From contig CM033752.1 of the NCBI GenBank assembly GCA_019671005.1, positions 27,040,969 through 27,104,968 of the forward strand: a DNA stretch of 64,000 bases, read 5' to 3'. Origin of the DNA: Hibiscus mutabilis. Taxonomy: Eukaryota > Streptophyta > Magnoliopsida > Malvales > Malvaceae. The position numbers and the translations under genes are program-made. Shown here piece by piece: positions 60,587-64,000 of the stretch. The notes beneath the pieces were generated by a model. The model made no database searches. It was not told where the DNA came from and worked only from the letters and a program-made list of their open reading frames with translations. The stretch's first letter is position 1; the number at the start of each line of letters is the position of its first letter.

Positions 60587-61532
60587 TGTAGCGACTAATT
60601 TAAAAAAATCGATACGATACGAAGTATCCCAGTTTTTAAAAAATGATTTTTTGGGATTTCTTTAAAAATCACATTTTTTGAATAAAACTTGGAGTAGTCA
60701 CCGGTCACTTGGGTAAAGTAGACCAGACACCACAAAACCAGAGATTCGTTTAAAATGGGTTTAAAAGTTGGTTACGTGTGGAGAAGGATTAGCACCCCAC
60801 AACGCCCGAAATCGGTACCAAATCACACGTTACTTTTATATCGATGAAAATAAATAAAATTTAAACTGGATTTAATTAAATATTCTCAATTGAATATAAA
60901 CTTTAATTAAGCGGGCTTAAACATTTGATGGGTTTGAATTAATTAATCCTTTAATTAATAAGGGTGACTATATATTCGGACCATAGATTAAATCGACATC
61001 AAATAAGACCGACTGTGGGCTAATTTATGGTTCAAATCAAGTATATCACCTCTATGCATGATGCAGACAATTAAATATGATGTTATGACTTATCAAAATT
61101 TTATTCACTTTTAATTTACCTTTAGACAATATAAATTAATTCGAATATTTGGTCAATATCCATTAAGTCAAGATATTACGACACAAATACTCGAACTAAT
61201 AAACACCTTTTTTATAGTTAAAATTAATTAATTATCAAGATGTCCAATTAATTAAAAAGATTAAATAAATGACAAAATAAACCATATCACAAATGAAGAT
61301 GCTAACAAATAAACATGGCAAGAATATGAACAAAGGCATATATATATAACCATGACAGATATGCATACATATATAAATGCATAAATCGTTGGAAAACTAT
61401 ATATATAATAATAATATGAAACTGTGACATATATATGTAAGAACTACATACATAATATATTAATAACGGAAAACACAATATATATAATTCATAGCGATAA
61501 AAAAATGCTATATAACATATATGTAAGTAATA

Positions 61533-61910
61533 ACAGAAACTATAAACATATATATGTATATATCATAAAGTAATTTAAAAAGGGAATAGTATGTATATAT
61601 GTAAAATGAAGAAACAACGGCCAAAACGAGATTTTTTTTTAAAAAAAGAGTCAAAACCGGAACTTTTTTTTTGAAAAAAGTCAAAACGGAAACTTTCTTC
61701 TGAATAAAAAAAACATACTTAAAACTATAAACATATATATATATATTATAAAGTAATTTAAAAAGGAATAGTATATATATATATATATATATGTAAAATG
61801 AAGAAACAACGGCCAAAATAGGATTTTTTTAAAAGAGCCAAAACGAAAACTTTTTTTTTAAAAGAGAGCCAAAACAAGAATTTACCTCTGAATAAAAAAA
61901 AACATACTTA
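61533..61910. repeat. Tandem duplication of about 182 bp, AT-rich
   Basis: The block 'aaagtaatttaaaaagg', then GTAAAATGAAGAAACAACGG and CCAAAA, occurs near 61566-61626 and again near 61750-61816. (TA)n tracts in between differ in length. Confidence 0.85.
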
Positions 61911-63289
61911 TAATAATGCATAGAAAAAGAGTTTTAAAAGACGAAATAAAGAGGAAATAAAAGCCAAAAAAAATTATGTTTCAACGCAAAAAAAAAAAAG
62001 AAGAAAAGAAATTACAGAGCCTTTCCTCTTCAAACCCTAGAAGCCGAAGTTGAACCGCCGTCGCCATCGATCCGGTGAGTTTTTCGGTGAACCAAGGTCA
62101 CCACATAGCTCCTCTTACTGTCTTCTTCCTTTCTCTCGCTTTAGATTTTTTCGAAACTCTCTTAAATTTCATGGAAACAAACCCCAACGTTCGAACCTTG
62201 CTGGCGCCAAATCTATACCGTGCACTGTTAGATGGCTTTGGTTTCGGGATATGTTACTCTTGTCGTCGTGGGTTACGTATTAACTGTTGGGATCGAAGGG
62301 TTGCTTCTCTGGTCACCAAAAACCACCTCGACCGAAGGTAAAAGTTCTCCCTTTTTATTTGAAATAAAAAATAGAATTCTTTACTTCAAAAGGCTTCTTT
62401 CTTTGTATTGATTGTTGAATATCCCCCTTTCCTTTGTTTTTTTTGTTTCAAAAATAGAGAAAAATAAAATGAATACCTCAGAAGGTTTCTTGCCTTTTTT
62501 GTATTTATCTGAAAAAAAACTATGTTTAAAATAGTTTTGGTTTCGGCCTATATAGAACCGAATTACATGATTTTCAAAGAAAATAGAAAACCTAAGTAAA
62601 AAGCTATTGGTTGATGTCTAAAATTGCTTAAATTTCTGCCATCCTTTGTTTATATACATGAATCCTCTTGACATTGCTGGAAATGCTTCTGATGTCCTTA
62701 TTTTCCTTGTCTGTATTGGCGTGGCTGCTGAGAGAAGGGGTCTAACTTTTAGCCTTTCTGGTGTGGAGAGCTGCTGCAGAGGGGACCAAGGGTGTTGGTT
62801 GTTGAGGCAACAAAGCATGGGGCTGGCAGGTGCAACATAGGAGTTTGACAGTGGGTACCATGGGTGCGGCTGATGGGAGCCAAGGATGTTAGGGATTTTA
62901 GTTGGGCCTCGATTCAGGTGATTGGGTACATGTAGATGGGCATTTGGATGTAAAATGGGTCAAGAGTGATGGTGACAAAAGTGGGTGGGTGCATAAATTT
63001 AATTTGGTGGACATATATATAATGTATTGTTTTAATTATTTATGGGCTCAGGATGAAATCCAGGTATTAAATTCAACCTGGGCAAAAAGTAGTGCTTACA
63101 GCTGTCCCTTTTTGCTCATTATTGTGAATTAGGAATAGAGCAAAGATCAAAAAACACTAATTTTATCCCACTTTCTAGTCTATAGCCTTAGAATCATGAG
63201 TTCTTCTGGAACTTTTCTTTTTTCTTTGGTTGATTCTCCAAATTATGAATTCTTCGATGCCTCGATTTTTGTCGTATTGGCATAAAAAA

Positions 63290-63720
63290 GTCTTAAGATG
63301 ACGCCCTAATTTCTGAACGTTTCGGCATCACAACAAAACTTAACATCTTGCTCGAATGGCTCAATGATGGTTCAAAGGACTTTTAAAAAGTGATATCTTT
63401 CTTAGAGACTACTAGAATACCTTGAGATGATGTCCTGATTTCTTGAGATGATGCCCGGATTTCTGAACATTTTGGCATCACGACAAATCTTAACATCATG
63501 CGTGAATGGCTCACTGATGGCCCGAAGGACTTTAAAAAGCGGTATCTTGCTTAGAGACTACCAGAATACCTTAAGACGATGTCCTGACTTTGAACATTTT
63601 GGCATTTTAACATATGCTTGAATGGCTCACTGATGGCCCGGAAGACTTAAGAGGTGGTATCTAGCTTAGTGACTACCAAACTACTTTAAAATAATGCTCT
63701 AATTTCTTGTCGTGTCGGCA
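63290..63720. repeat. Diverged tandem repeat of about 115-150 bp
   Basis: Three units share GAATGGCTCANTGATGG (63354, 63504, 63620), GGTATCTTGCTTAGAGACTA and GATGCCCTGATTTC-like words. Such arrays are common inside long Tat LTRs. Confidence 0.8.
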
Positions 63721-64000
63721 TGAAGAGATGTTCATTACTCTCGAAAAAGTTGGAGGTCAGAAGATTTTTAAAGATTAGGTGAGTTTAAGAACTATTGATT
63801 CTTTGCTAGGATCCACCTTTTCACAAACAAAGTGGGGATTGAAATCTTTGTTGGGATCTACTCCTTTAAACATGAAGTTGTATATAAAAAATCCTTACTA
63901 GTCTTCAAATATTTTTTAGTGGTCAATCTTGTCCTTCCCTTGCTTTCTTCTTCTTCTTCTTTATAACAGCGGTACCCTATCTTATTCAACTATCTTTGCT

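Larger units (their letters stand above)
60587..64000 (+). repeat. Tat/Ogre-type LTR, truncated by the window end
   Basis: It starts TGTAGCGACTAATTTAAAAA and carries words I associate with plant Tat/Ogre LTRs: GTGTGGAGAAGGATTAGCACC and CAACGCCCGAAATCGGTACC near 60778-60822, and TTACAGCTGTCCCTTTTTGC near 63097. More than 3.4 kb without a matching end is normal for this lineage. A CCGCCGTCGCCATCGATCC segment at 62056 and the surrounding 77-88 codon frames look gene-like but lie inside the LTR and match no family I know. Confidence 0.65.

Noticed and set aside
62050..62341. Two overlapping plus-strand open frames with a CCGCCGTCGCC-rich start, resembling a gene 5' end
   Set aside because: They lie inside a Tat/Ogre-type LTR, overlap in two frames and match no family I know.

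Overview
The window is nuclear DNA from a plant, most likely a eudicot. It has GT-AG introns, an AP2/ERF gene, a Polycomb gene of the VRN2/EMF2 family, and many LTR retrotransposons primed by initiator tRNA-Met. The repeat style would fit a Malvaceae genome such as cotton, but that is an impression from sequence style. Only two ordinary genes are well supported, both on the minus strand: an intronless ERF-domain transcription factor (26528-27364) and a 14-coding-exon VERNALIZATION2-type PRC2 subunit (30467-35845, predicted 421 aa).

Layout. 1-4019: a Copia-like LTR split by a 2.78-kb CACTA transposon with an exact 3-bp target duplication. 4255-17211: a Mutator-like element with ~110-bp inverted ends and a 9-bp duplication, split by an 11.5-kb decayed Ty3/gypsy chromovirus (Tekay/Del type) with 3.3-kb LTRs. 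17308-20345: foldback repeats and AT-rich DNA. 20346-23802: a plus-strand LTR element with only ~345 bp between its LTRs. 24511-29446: three palindromic Mutator-like foldback elements, two of them flanking the ERF gene. 30467-36783: the VRN2-type gene with a decayed hAT-like insertion in intron 2. 37097-37884: the 3' end of a Copia element. 37885-60586: a nest of LTR elements. 60587-64000: the start of a Tat/Ogre-type LTR that runs off the window.

The nest can be ordered from target-site duplications. An LTR beginning at 37885 was entered by a ~20.5-kb (as it now stands) gypsy element (39902-60437, AAATA on both sides). That element was entered by a second gypsy element (44737-52541, CTCAA on both sides) and by a solo LTR (54906-57683, CAGAG/CGGAG). 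All gypsy coding regions seen here carry stops, frameshifts or deletions, so none looks autonomous.

I see no operon-like or defence-like gene system. The most interesting biology is in the VRN2-type protein, which starts Met-Cys (the known oxygen-sensing N-degron configuration) and has lost the last histidine of its zinc finger. Next come a tRNA-Gly-like sequence carried in both LTRs of the 39902-60437 element, and a caleosin-like gene fragment inside the CACTA element.
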